Part shown: positions 26,701 to 33,351 of the stretch, in pieces
Position numbering within the stretch: position 1 is the first letter of the stretch
Layout: every line of letters begins with the position of its first letter
Origin: WTFY01 sp965214675
Lineage (GTDB): Bacteria; Pseudomonadota; Gammaproteobacteria; UBA4575
NCBI GenBank assembly: GCA_965214675.1
Contig: OZ243969.1
Coordinates: forward strand, 1,054,001-1,118,000
Direction: 5' to 3'
Length of the DNA stretch: 64,000 nucleotides
The notes under the pieces: generated by a model
The model's database searches: none
The model's input: the letters and a program-made list of their open reading frames with translations, nothing else
What the model was told of the DNA's origin: nothing
Program-made: the position numbers and the translations under genes

Positions 26701-26984
26701 ACAGACTCGGGCATCAGCCCCAGGCGCACCAGCTCACGCATGAAGGCGCGCAGCCGGGCTTTTCTGCGGCTGCGGTTACGGCGTACACCGCGCGCCAGTC
26801 TTCGCTTGACCGCATTCCCGTCCCCCACACGCCCCCGGCTTGCAGGCTCGCGACCGCTGGGAAACCTGTAGACACCGCCCCCCAGGGAGGCCTGCGGCTG
26901 CCAGCGCTTGCCGGTTTTACCTACCTTGAAGGCCCACCAGCCCAGTGAGTGGGTGTCAAGATCAATTCCCAGTCGCCATTTCAC
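23784..26984 (-). CDS. cas9: Cas9 homologue, type II-C-like, predicted nuclease-dead
   Basis: RNA-guided DNA-binding protein of 1066 residues from a GTG at 26984; the frame stays open to a TTG at 27059, but that extension would overlap the tracrRNA candidate. Order of parts: RuvC-I WRLGIDLDTHSLGWWAFKV with Asp8 kept; Arg-rich bridge helix (KRRLARGVRRNRSRRKARLRA, about 60-80); recognition lobe; RuvC-II PAEIHVALSRDLKSSRKK; HNH; RuvC-III EDHRHQAIDAAVIAL with Asp774 kept; C-terminal PAM-interacting region. Four catalytic positions are changed: RuvC-II Glu is Ala544, HNH His is Tyr629 (IEYILPF in place of the usual EHILPF), HNH Asn is Ser652 and the RuvC-III His is Gln771. The surrounding motifs are well conserved, the frame is intact over 1066 codons, and no cas1, cas2 or csn2 is nearby. 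I infer DNA binding without cleavage. Confidence 0.9.
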   Translation of the reverse strand: MKWRLGIDLDTHSLGWWAFKVGKTGKRWQPQASLGGGVYRFPSGREPASRGRVGDGNAVKRRLARGVRRNRSRRKARLRAFMRELVRLGLMPESVEQRRALFQTPRGSENPHRFNPYYLRAEAVNRTLESFELGRALFHLGLRRGYKSNRIGPQEDNDGNLKKRITHLKGELAGQTLGQFQWARIKEGLKRQASGKPPEGVRFRSEDRFFPERSMYEDEFEAIQQRQAPGHELMQADWDRLKDRYVLFQWPLKSMSREPCRFFPDEMRHWKDTPIGHDFRIYRELSALRWFDSEYREHTLDAEQYTAVRALLFSRRSQVTFAALRKLRKADQSLLFPDGSHFHLEAEGRTRTGLEPHGMVRILGKNPVLAPFWKLRCTDEGDHGVLDDIFTVLLEEGDPEALKTRLAGDFSLEEEVIEAFGSLKLSRATAGQSRKFMEAIVPVLRDRHLSYRKAIREVRDDEGKPLHPGHAPVSQAYEALPYYGEILQGSTTGTDPEADPATRPEQHFGRIGDPTLHVALNSLRRVINALISRFGTPPAEIHVALSRDLKSSRKKRDIAAAIQARNKKDKERIRQALGELGMDTPSPRDIKKYGLWEELGEDPETRCCPFTGTPIACEQLFNGEAEIEYILPFRRTLDASMANLTVALCQASRLKGDQTPYEAFARGAHSKDGIHWETVVRHAANLPARKQWRFAKNAMQIVEREHDFIARQLTDDTHAARSATRYLGCLKGVEQVVANRGQLTALLRGKWHLGTALSDSPRTRREDHRHQAIDAAVIALADRSVLKRVSARSGRSTDDRMHIAVPDLAARIHTSIYRQVHEIVVAFRPNHGLQGPMFHETAYGFIGPGRRDSGFPGHALVTRKPITALTPKECERIRDPGIRKDVAACLEDARAGGEAHRKALARFSQEQGIRRVRILVKDQKARPIESAPYKRYAPGAYACCDVWRLPKSRAGQYVPGEFKWQGIFWSYADVSGESCRPQVRKPHPAARFICRLYKNDMIACRENGEVQILRVAGFGTTNNRLDVVPHHAANPGQRFVSIHQLGLCNLQKLYVTPDGVIRNLSK

Positions 26985-27013
26985 TTTGCTTGGGGTGCCT
27001 GAATCACTGCCTG

Positions 27014-27022
27014 TGGTATGAT
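27014..27022 (+). promoter_or_regulatory. Extended -10 promoter for the tracrRNA candidate
   Basis: TGGTATGAT is an extended -10 element (TGn followed by TATGAT at 27017-27022) with no good -35. Transcription would start near 27029 and run into the anti-repeat. It lies 30 bases upstream of the proposed cas9 GTG, on the opposite strand. Confidence 0.5.
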
Positions 27023-27028
27023 TTGCCC

Positions 27029-27117
27029 TGTGTCCAGGGTCGTTGAGATTTGAAGTCAATCCGTTAACAAGACCTGAGTCACAAAATTGAGGAGCCCGGT
27101 ACGCCGGGCTTCTTTAT
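27029..27117 (+). ncRNA. Candidate tracrRNA upstream of and divergent from cas9
   Basis: About 89 bases. The anti-repeat 27043-27063 is the exact reverse complement of repeat copy 2 at 23370-23390. After a one-base bulge, AAC (27066-27068) pairs with the GTT that begins the repeat. This is followed by AAGACCTGAGTCAC, which can form a small nexus-like stem (GAC/GTC), a single-stranded linker AAAATTGAGG and a terminator hairpin at 27093-27110. This order (anti-repeat, nexus, linker, terminator) is that of type II tracrRNAs. The RNA is antisense to any cas9 transcript starting upstream. Confidence 0.68.
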
Positions 27118-27120
27118 TTC
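27093..27120 (+). terminator. Rho-independent terminator of the tracrRNA candidate
   Basis: Stem AGCCCGG (27093-27099), loop TACG, stem CCGGGCT (27104-27110), then TTCTTTATTT-like U-rich tail. No protein-coding gene on the plus strand ends before it, which is what led me to look for a small RNA here. Confidence 0.85.
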
Positions 27121-27381
27121 TGGCCCTGATTATTTCAATACCGGATCATTTGATCCTTCGGGTTCACTGAACCATTACAGAAATCATGGGCTCGAATCAA
27201 GCACCTTGCAAAAACCCGATTGATCAGACGTTCCCTAATAACTGAAGACTTCCCATCATAAAGTTTCAGGTATATCCGGTACGGTTCAAAATAAACAAAT
27301 TAAACTTTGTCGGTACTTGTGGCGGTATGCCTAAAAACAGGGCTTCTTAAAAGTCACAACAGACAATGACTTAGTCCTATT

Positions 27382-27404
27382 GTTCGAATCCTGCTCGGGC
27401 ACCA
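27382..27404 (+). repeat. attR: copy of the tRNA-Arg 3' end
   Basis: GTTCGAATCCTGCTCGGG followed by CACCA, identical to 15815-15838 except for one missing G. Marks the right boundary of the island. Confidence 0.85.
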
Positions 27405-27550
27405 ATTCCACACGATCTCGTCGAAACAATTCCGAGGACAGCCGTAACCGGTTCCCAAATGTGATGAGGTGCACGGCCTGTGTAGCCCTGCACTGTGGGC
27501 TGGCAAATGGTGGATCGAGGGGACAAAACAGCATCACTTTGACGTTGCGT

Positions 27551-27590
27551 GTGATGTTATATTGTTTGATTAATATGTTATAGTGTATCT
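27551..27590 (+). promoter_or_regulatory. Possible Zur-type operator region
   Basis: Two ATGTTATA half-sites (within GTGATGTTATATTG and AATATGTTATAGTG) precede the zinc-type cluster. Proteobacterial Zur boxes contain ATGTTATA in inverted arrangement; here the second half of each palindrome is degenerate, so this is a suggestion supported mainly by the metal-uptake context. Confidence 0.35.
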
Positions 27591-27614
27591 TTTAAGCGGC
27601 AAATTCTGGGAGGA

Positions 27615-29114
27615 ATGACGATGCATGAAATTGCCAGGTTGATTCGAGCGACTGTGATCGGTTTACCGGTTTTGTTCATGGCCTCAATGGCCTACCCGCA
27701 ATCGGACCCACCCACAACCGAAGAATTGGCTGCACAGATCAGTGCCTTGAAACACGACTACGAAACGCGCATAGCTGTGCTTGAAGCCCGGCTTGCTTCT
27801 ATCCAAGCGGAATCAGCGTCCACTGATCGCAAGGCCGTTCCAGCGAGTAAGTCATCCATGTTATCCAGTGACAACACTTTCAATCCGGCCATCGGAGTCG
27901 TTCTGAATGGCATGATTTCAGAGTATTCGGAGACAGATTCCAGCATACCGGCCTTTCAGTTTGGCCACGAATCAGAACGTCCGGACGAAGGCCTCTCTCT
28001 TGGTCACAGCGAGATCACGGTTTCCAGCAATATTGATGACAAGTTCTACGGAAACCTGACACTCGGACTCGGCGTTCATGCAGGTGAGCCGACAGAACTC
28101 GAACTGGAAGAAGCGTACATCCAGACCCTGCCCGGTGCAGGGTTGCCCGACGGCATGCGAATCAAGGCAGGCCGGGCACTCTGGACACTTGGCTACCTGA
28201 ACGAGCTGCATGTACATGGTGACGATTTCAGTGATCGTCCACTTCCTTACCGGGCCTACCTGGATAATGCTTACAATGATGACGGACTGGAGGTATCTTT
28301 CGTTCTCCCCGGAGACCTCTACAGCGAGATTGGCGCCGGAATATTCCGTGGTGACGACACTCCTTTCGCAGGCTCAAGATCAGGCCGCGAGGCGTGGTCC
28401 ACCTTTGCACGGCTGGGGGGCGACATCGGAAACAACTCGGCATGGCGAATCGGCGGCTACATTCTTGACGGAGAGGCTCGCAATCGAGCCGGCGGCGGCC
28501 ATGCCCATGCAGAGGATCACGGACACGATGAAGAAGCGCATGAAGATGAAGAAGATGAGCACGGACATGAGAACGGCGAGGAACATGAGGAACACGATCA
28601 CGCCGAGTTTCTGTCCGATGGATCATTCACGGGGGATTCACGCCTGTACGGTATCGATTTCCGCTATACCTGGGCGCCAACCGGGAACGCGCGGGATCGT
28701 GAACTAATCCTCCAGGGTGAATATTTCCGGCGCGATGAATCGGGCGACTACGAACTGCAGGAAGAACATGAAGAGTGTATGGACCCGGCTGACCCTTCGA
28801 CATGCGAGATACACATGGAAAGCATCATCGAGACACTTAACGGCGACAGTGAGGGCTGGTATGCCCAGGCAGTGTACAAGTTCTTGCCTCGCTGGCGGGT
28901 GGGTGCACGCTATTCACGCCTTTCCACGCCGGATGATGTGGAGCTGAGTCACGATCCCCATACGACGAGTGCCATGATTGACTGGACGAACAGCGAGTTC
29001 GGGCGTATACGATTACAGTACAGCCGGGAATCCCTTGCCCGTGGTTACGACGACGACCAGTTCATGCTGCAATACATCATGAGCCTTGGGGCTCATGCTG
29101 CCCATAGCTTCTAA
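27615..29114 (+). CDS. Outer-membrane porin-like protein with His-rich loop
   Basis: 499 residues with a signal peptide (ATVIGLPVLFMASMAYPQS), a short coiled coil (EELAAQISALKHDYETRIAVLEARLASIQ, about 34-62) and a beta-barrel-like remainder ending in an aromatic (HAAHSF). A His/Glu/Asp-rich insertion of about 45 residues near 292-337 (AHAEDHGHDEEAHEDEEDEHG and on) looks like an exposed metal-binding loop. It is followed 3 bases later by a ZnuA-like binding protein, so I infer an outer-membrane zinc (or other divalent metal) channel. No TonB box or plug domain is visible. Confidence 0.75.
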   Translation: MTMHEIARLIRATVIGLPVLFMASMAYPQSDPPTTEELAAQISALKHDYETRIAVLEARLASIQAESASTDRKAVPASKSSMLSSDNTFNPAIGVVLNGMISEYSETDSSIPAFQFGHESERPDEGLSLGHSEITVSSNIDDKFYGNLTLGLGVHAGEPTELELEEAYIQTLPGAGLPDGMRIKAGRALWTLGYLNELHVHGDDFSDRPLPYRAYLDNAYNDDGLEVSFVLPGDLYSEIGAGIFRGDDTPFAGSRSGREAWSTFARLGGDIGNNSAWRIGGYILDGEARNRAGGGHAHAEDHGHDEEAHEDEEDEHGHENGEEHEEHDHAEFLSDGSFTGDSRLYGIDFRYTWAPTGNARDRELILQGEYFRRDESGDYELQEEHEECMDPADPSTCEIHMESIIETLNGDSEGWYAQAVYKFLPRWRVGARYSRLSTPDDVELSHDPHTTSAMIDWTNSEFGRIRLQYSRESLARGYDDDQFMLQYIMSLGAHAAHSF

Positions 29115-29117
29115 GAC

Positions 29118-30029
29118 ATGAAAGCCTGGTGCACAGCACTGCTGGTACTGACTCTCGGGTCAATACTGCCCCTGTCAGCAGCAGCACAGACACCGATCAG
29201 GATACTGGCCTGTGAACCCGAATGGGCGGCACTCGCCGAGGAAATCGGCGGCGATGATGTCATCGTTCACTCGGCCACCCATGGACGCCAGGATGCGCAC
29301 TACATACGTGCCCGACCGAGCCTGATTGCGAAGGTGCGTCGTGCTGACATCCTGTTTTGTTCCGGTGCAGAACTTGAAATAGGCTGGTTACCTATACTTA
29401 TGCAAAGGGGTGCCCGGAGCACTATCCAGGCGGGTCATATCATGGCGGCCGACCACGTCGACGTGCTGGAACGTCCTGAAGTCATCGACCGCAGCCTGGG
29501 AGATATTCACCCGGGCGGGAATCCGCATGTCCATCTTGACCCTCGCAATATCACCATACTCGCAGAAGTACTGGCAAACCGTCTGGTGACCATCGATCCC
29601 TCGCGTTCCAGCGCCTATCGTGACCGCCTGGTCTCCTTCAAGGCCCGCTGGGCCGATGCCATGACCGAGTGGCATGAACGTGCACAAAATCTGGACGGCA
29701 TGAAGGTGATCGTGTATCACAAGGCATGGCCCTATCTGCTGCAATGGTCCGGGTTGAATCGGGTTGCATCGCTGGAGGAGGTTTCAGGTATTCCACCGAC
29801 TGCATCGCACCTTGCGCATGTATTAGAACTTGCACGCAACCACGGTGCACAGGTCATCATCCGTGCCCCCTTCGAGCCAGTAGATGCATCGGAATGGCTT
29901 TTCGGAAAAACTGAAATCCCTGTTGTGGAACTTCCCTTTACCGTAGGTGGCCACCCGGAAGTTAAAGACCTCTTTTCCCTGTTCGATATCACGCTGACTT
30001 TGCTGGAGGAGATTCGCGATCGACCCTAG
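29118..30029 (+). CDS. Zinc/manganese ABC transporter substrate-binding protein
   Basis: Periplasmic ZnuA-type cluster A-I binding protein of 303 residues with signal peptide (ALLVLTLGSILPLSAAA). Likely ligands: His in GRQDAHYIRARP, the pair in NPHVHLDP, His in VIVYHKAWPYL and an acidic residue in the C-terminal lobe. It lacks the long His-rich loop of ZnuA; the preceding outer-membrane protein carries one instead. The permease gene overlaps its end. Confidence 0.87.
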   Translation: MKAWCTALLVLTLGSILPLSAAAQTPIRILACEPEWAALAEEIGGDDVIVHSATHGRQDAHYIRARPSLIAKVRRADILFCSGAELEIGWLPILMQRGARSTIQAGHIMAADHVDVLERPEVIDRSLGDIHPGGNPHVHLDPRNITILAEVLANRLVTIDPSRSSAYRDRLVSFKARWADAMTEWHERAQNLDGMKVIVYHKAWPYLLQWSGLNRVASLEEVSGIPPTASHLAHVLELARNHGAQVIIRAPFEPVDASEWLFGKTEIPVVELPFTVGGHPEVKDLFSLFDITLTLLEEIRDRP

Positions 30030-30777
30030 TCTGCTCGACATTCTCGCTCCGGGTCTGGTTGCCGGGATGATCGTCACGGCAGCACACGCACCACTCGGGA
30101 TTGAGGTCCTGAAGCGGGGTATCGTGTTTATTGATCTGGCTACTGCACAGGTGGTTGGACTGGCCATCATCCTGCTCGGCCTGTGGCTTGAGGAACCTGT
30201 TTCCATCGTACGCCAGGGGGTCATCTTCGGTGCCGGCATCATGATCGCGCTATTCTTCCGTTGGATCGAGCGTCAGTCACCCGACGAACAGGAAGCGGTA
30301 ATCGGAAGCAGTTTTATCGTGGCTGCTTCAGCAGGTCTATTGGTCCTCGCGAATGACCCGCATGGAGGAAAAGCCCTGAGCGATGTACTCTCTGGCCAGA
30401 TTCTGTTTATCTCCTGGGGAGACATACTGGCTTTCCTGCCGGTGTACGGCATCTTTGCCATCGCCTGGCTCATTGACCCTCGTCTTCGCAGTGGCGCCGG
30501 CTTCTTTATCCTGTTTGCTCTAGTCATTACTGCTTCGGTTCAATTGGTCGGCGTCTACGTGGTGTTCGCAAGCCTTATCCTGCCAGCACTCGCCGCCCGC
30601 AAGGGCAAAGGGTATGTCCTTTGGCGCGCTTACCTTAGTGGCGCGGTTGCAGTGATTGCAGCCATCCTGATATCGGCAGCCGCCGACCTGCCTGCGGGTC
30701 CTTTTCTCGCGGTATGTTTTGCTGTATCGGCCGCAGTGATGCGCTTGATTTATCGAAACAAGACGTTATCCACCTGA
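30019..30777 (+). CDS. Metal ABC transporter permease, ZnuB type
   Basis: Inner-membrane permease with seven or more hydrophobic segments (VVGLAIILLGLWL, GVIFGAGIMIALFF, SFIVAASAGLLVLA, LAFLPVYGIFAIAWL and others). The first ATG (30067) would cut into the first membrane helix. The frame upstream reads DPSLLDILAPGLVAG, which matches homologues starting MDPxLL, and the codon at that Met position is ATC (30019-30021), 9 bases after a good Shine-Dalgarno GGAGG. I therefore place the start at ATC, overlapping the binding-protein stop by 11 bases. No ABC ATPase gene is adjacent. Confidence 0.8.
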   Translation: MDPSLLDILAPGLVAGMIVTAAHAPLGIEVLKRGIVFIDLATAQVVGLAIILLGLWLEEPVSIVRQGVIFGAGIMIALFFRWIERQSPDEQEAVIGSSFIVAASAGLLVLANDPHGGKALSDVLSGQILFISWGDILAFLPVYGIFAIAWLIDPRLRSGAGFFILFALVITASVQLVGVYVVFASLILPALAARKGKGYVLWRAYLSGAVAVIAAILISAAADLPAGPFLAVCFAVSAAVMRLIYRNKTLST

Positions 30778-30960
30778 TGCACTCCAACAACAGCCTTTGA
30801 CCCAAGTGCTGGAATGCCGGGCCGTGATTGCTGTCACAGACTGTCGCGGTTAAAACTTAGTATATACATGGCCTGCTGGAAGCGGGGGTATAATCACAGT
30901 CTGCCTCGCAGGCAAACGACTGTCCTTGCCAACCTGAATCCCTCACTCTAAGCTGTACGT

Positions 30961-33171
30961 GTGACGTCTCTATTTCGGGAATTTGGGTCCGAACTTCGCG
31001 AGGATATTCTGTCAGGTAAGACAGTCCCGGCGCTGTCATCCGGGTTCACCTCCGGGCTCGGGCTACTCATTGCCCAGGTAGCCTTCGGAAGTTTTATCTT
31101 CTCTGGTGCATTGGCACCCTATACTTCCCAGGGTGTCGGTCTGATTCTGTTCGGGAACTTTGTTGCTTGCCTGCTCGTGGCACTCGTAAGCAGCTATCGA
31201 GGAGCGATCGCCGGACTGTCTCCTGCGCTGGTGATTATCATGGCATCGATCGCGGCCACGATGGATGTACAAGGAGAGGCTTTATTCGTTACCACGGTCT
31301 GCGCACTCATACTCAGTGCGATAGCTACAGGAGTGAGTTGTCTATTGATCGGGCACTTTCACCTTGCCAATCTGGTACGTTTCATTCCCTACCCGGTGGC
31401 TGCGGGGTTTGTAGCCGGAATCGGGGGCATGGTATGCCTGGCGGCAATATCACTGATGGGTGTGAATCTCGAATGGCACGAGGCTGGTGCATTCGTGGAG
31501 CCCCCTGTACTGTGGATGTGGCTTCCGGGAGTTGCCTACGGGGTTGCACTTTACTTCGCGATAAAGCGTTGGGGCAATGCGCTGATTCTGCCGGGAAGCG
31601 TTGTCGCTGTCATTGGCGCCTATCATCTCGCCCTCGGTGCGCTCGATATCTCTGGCGAACAGGCGAGAGCCATGGGCTTACTGCTGAAAGGTACGGCGGA
31701 TGGAGGCCTATGGCCTGTACTGTTCCCGGCCGATCTGGCATATGTGGAGTGGGCTGCCATTGCCGCCCAGATCCCCAACATACTGACACTGATGCTCATT
31801 GCGTTCATCTGTGTGACCATGAATGTCGCCGGGCTGGAAGTTGCAGCGCATCAGGAGCTTGACTGGAACCTTGAGTTCAAGGCGAGCGGATTCGCTACCG
31901 TCGTAGCAGGCCTTGGCGGCGGGACAGTGGCAACGCTGATCGTACCTTCCTCACTTCGCAGCAAGTATTTAGGGGCCACCACTCGGCTGAGCGGAGTGGT
32001 TGCAGCGGTCATCATCGGCTCGGCCTTGTTTTTCGGCGATGGCATGCTGGAATATATCCCAACGGCGCTGATCGGCGGCATTCTCGTCTTTGCCGGCATC
32101 GGCATGCTGGATGAAGGGCTGGTACGAAGTCACAAGTACCTCCCCCGGGTGGAGCTCAGTATCATCCTGGTCATTTTCATCGTCATACTCTTCATCGGCC
32201 TGATCGAGGGTGTGGGGGCCGGAATGCTGGCTACCCTCATTTTTTTCGTCGTACGCCTCAGCCGAGTGAACCTGATCGAGGCCTCATTTACCTCTCGTGA
32301 ACGCCAAAGCAGCAAGGCCCGTCCTGTACCTGATCGAGTGATTCTTCTTGAGGAAGGTTGGCGCGTGCTGGCCTACCAGCTGCGTGGCTACATTTTCTTT
32401 GGCAGTGCTGCTCCCCTGACCGATCATCTCAGAGATGCCCTGGAGGGTCCTTCACCCCCCACCTGCCTGATGCTGGATTTTGATTCTGTCTCCGGCTTTG
32501 ACTTCTCGGCAGTGAGCGTGCTGTCCCGGTTCCTGCAGGTAGCGAACAAATCTGGGGTACACGTCGTGCTCAGTGCGGTGCCCGATAAGTTTGCATCCGA
32601 TTTGGAACGCAACCTTCCTGCTTCGGTATATGCCGACCTGGTTCTGGAGCCGAACGCGGATCACGCCCTTGAACATTGTGAAGAAACCCTCATTGCACAA
32701 TGGAGGGAGGACTCCACTGCAGCTGGCAACCAACGTGCATCCCTGCTGGAACACGTGGCCGACGATCTCGAGCGCCATCTGGAGCGGCAAATCCAGTTCG
32801 AGGAATTGATGGAGGAGCTTCACCAATGGCTTGCATTGCGCAACTATGCCGCTGATGAAGTGCTGATAGGGCCTGATATGCCGCTTCAAGGTCTTCAGCT
32901 GATGATCTCTGGACGGGCTTCCGCCTATAACAGTGCAGGCGCACGTCGCTACCAGTTCAGCCCGGGTGATGCGATTTGGCCAGCCGGTTCACCCAGTGAC
33001 CGGGTGACGTCGGTGGTTGCAGACCAGGCTTGCTCCAGCATGCTGCTGACACCGGACGCTCAGCGTCACCTGGAAAAAAATGAAGAACGCCTTGCCCTCA
33101 AGCTTTATCGATACCTGCTTGCTGGGCGCTTGCCGATCGAGGCAGACGGCAGTCTGGAGGACCCGCAGTGA
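30961..33171 (+). CDS. SulP-family anion transporter with STAS and extra C-terminal domain
   Basis: 736 residues from a GTG. The membrane part (about 25-430) has the SulP pattern: SGFTSGLGLLIAQVAFG, IRFIPYPVAAGFVAGIGGM-like segment (RFIPYPVAAGFVAGIGG) and LGGGTVATLIVPSSL. A STAS domain follows (RGYIFFGSAAPLTDHLRDAL ... CLMLDFDSVSGFDFSAVSVLSRF, about 470-560). The last 130 residues resemble a cyclic-nucleotide-binding fold (LQGLQLMISGRASAYNS, YQFSPGDAIWPAG). Transports sulfate, bicarbonate or a similar anion; substrate not decidable. Single gene, 180 bases after the metal-transport operon. Confidence 0.85.
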   Translation: MTSLFREFGSELREDILSGKTVPALSSGFTSGLGLLIAQVAFGSFIFSGALAPYTSQGVGLILFGNFVACLLVALVSSYRGAIAGLSPALVIIMASIAATMDVQGEALFVTTVCALILSAIATGVSCLLIGHFHLANLVRFIPYPVAAGFVAGIGGMVCLAAISLMGVNLEWHEAGAFVEPPVLWMWLPGVAYGVALYFAIKRWGNALILPGSVVAVIGAYHLALGALDISGEQARAMGLLLKGTADGGLWPVLFPADLAYVEWAAIAAQIPNILTLMLIAFICVTMNVAGLEVAAHQELDWNLEFKASGFATVVAGLGGGTVATLIVPSSLRSKYLGATTRLSGVVAAVIIGSALFFGDGMLEYIPTALIGGILVFAGIGMLDEGLVRSHKYLPRVELSIILVIFIVILFIGLIEGVGAGMLATLIFFVVRLSRVNLIEASFTSRERQSSKARPVPDRVILLEEGWRVLAYQLRGYIFFGSAAPLTDHLRDALEGPSPPTCLMLDFDSVSGFDFSAVSVLSRFLQVANKSGVHVVLSAVPDKFASDLERNLPASVYADLVLEPNADHALEHCEETLIAQWREDSTAAGNQRASLLEHVADDLERHLERQIQFEELMEELHQWLALRNYAADEVLIGPDMPLQGLQLMISGRASAYNSAGARRYQFSPGDAIWPAGSPSDRVTSVVADQACSSMLLTPDAQRHLEKNEERLALKLYRYLLAGRLPIEADGSLEDPQ

Positions 33172-33351
33172 ACCCTGAAACAAGCCGACACGGATCAACT
33201 CGTAAAACTTCCACAAAATCTGAAAATTGCACCGGGTCTCCAGGTAGGGTTTCGTTTCATATGATGGATTACGACTGGATTCAGATCAGATACAATTGAA
33301 ACTTGGTAGTATCGAGTTCGCAACCTGAAGGTTGGCAAGGGGATCGCAGTA

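Larger units (their letters stand above)
15815..27404. mobile_element. Integrated genomic island of about 11.6 kb in tRNA-Arg(CCU)
   Basis: Bounded by attL (15815-15838) and attR (27382-27404). Contents in order: P4-type integrase next to the tRNA, AlpA-like regulator, a possible small hypothetical gene, a structured non-coding stretch, a second tyrosine recombinase, a decayed IS481-type element, a FadL-type porin, a two-repeat CRISPR-like array, a Cas9 homologue and a tracrRNA candidate. I see no conjugation, replication or phage structural genes, so it is non-autonomous or reduced. The sequences outside the boundaries are chromosomal. Confidence 0.85.
27121..27614. other. Right end of the island and chromosomal junction; no gene seen
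   Basis: Contains attR at 27382-27404 and, outside the island, the likely control region of the zinc-type cluster. I find no convincing open frame; the cas9 promoter should lie between about 27063 and 27180 on the minus strand but no strong boxes are visible. Confidence 0.5.

Noticed and set aside
23306..27062. Treating the inverted 20-base copies around cas9 as terminal inverted repeats of a transposon
   Set aside because: There is no flanking duplication at either copy, the 23306 copy is in direct orientation to 23371, and no transposase lies between them.
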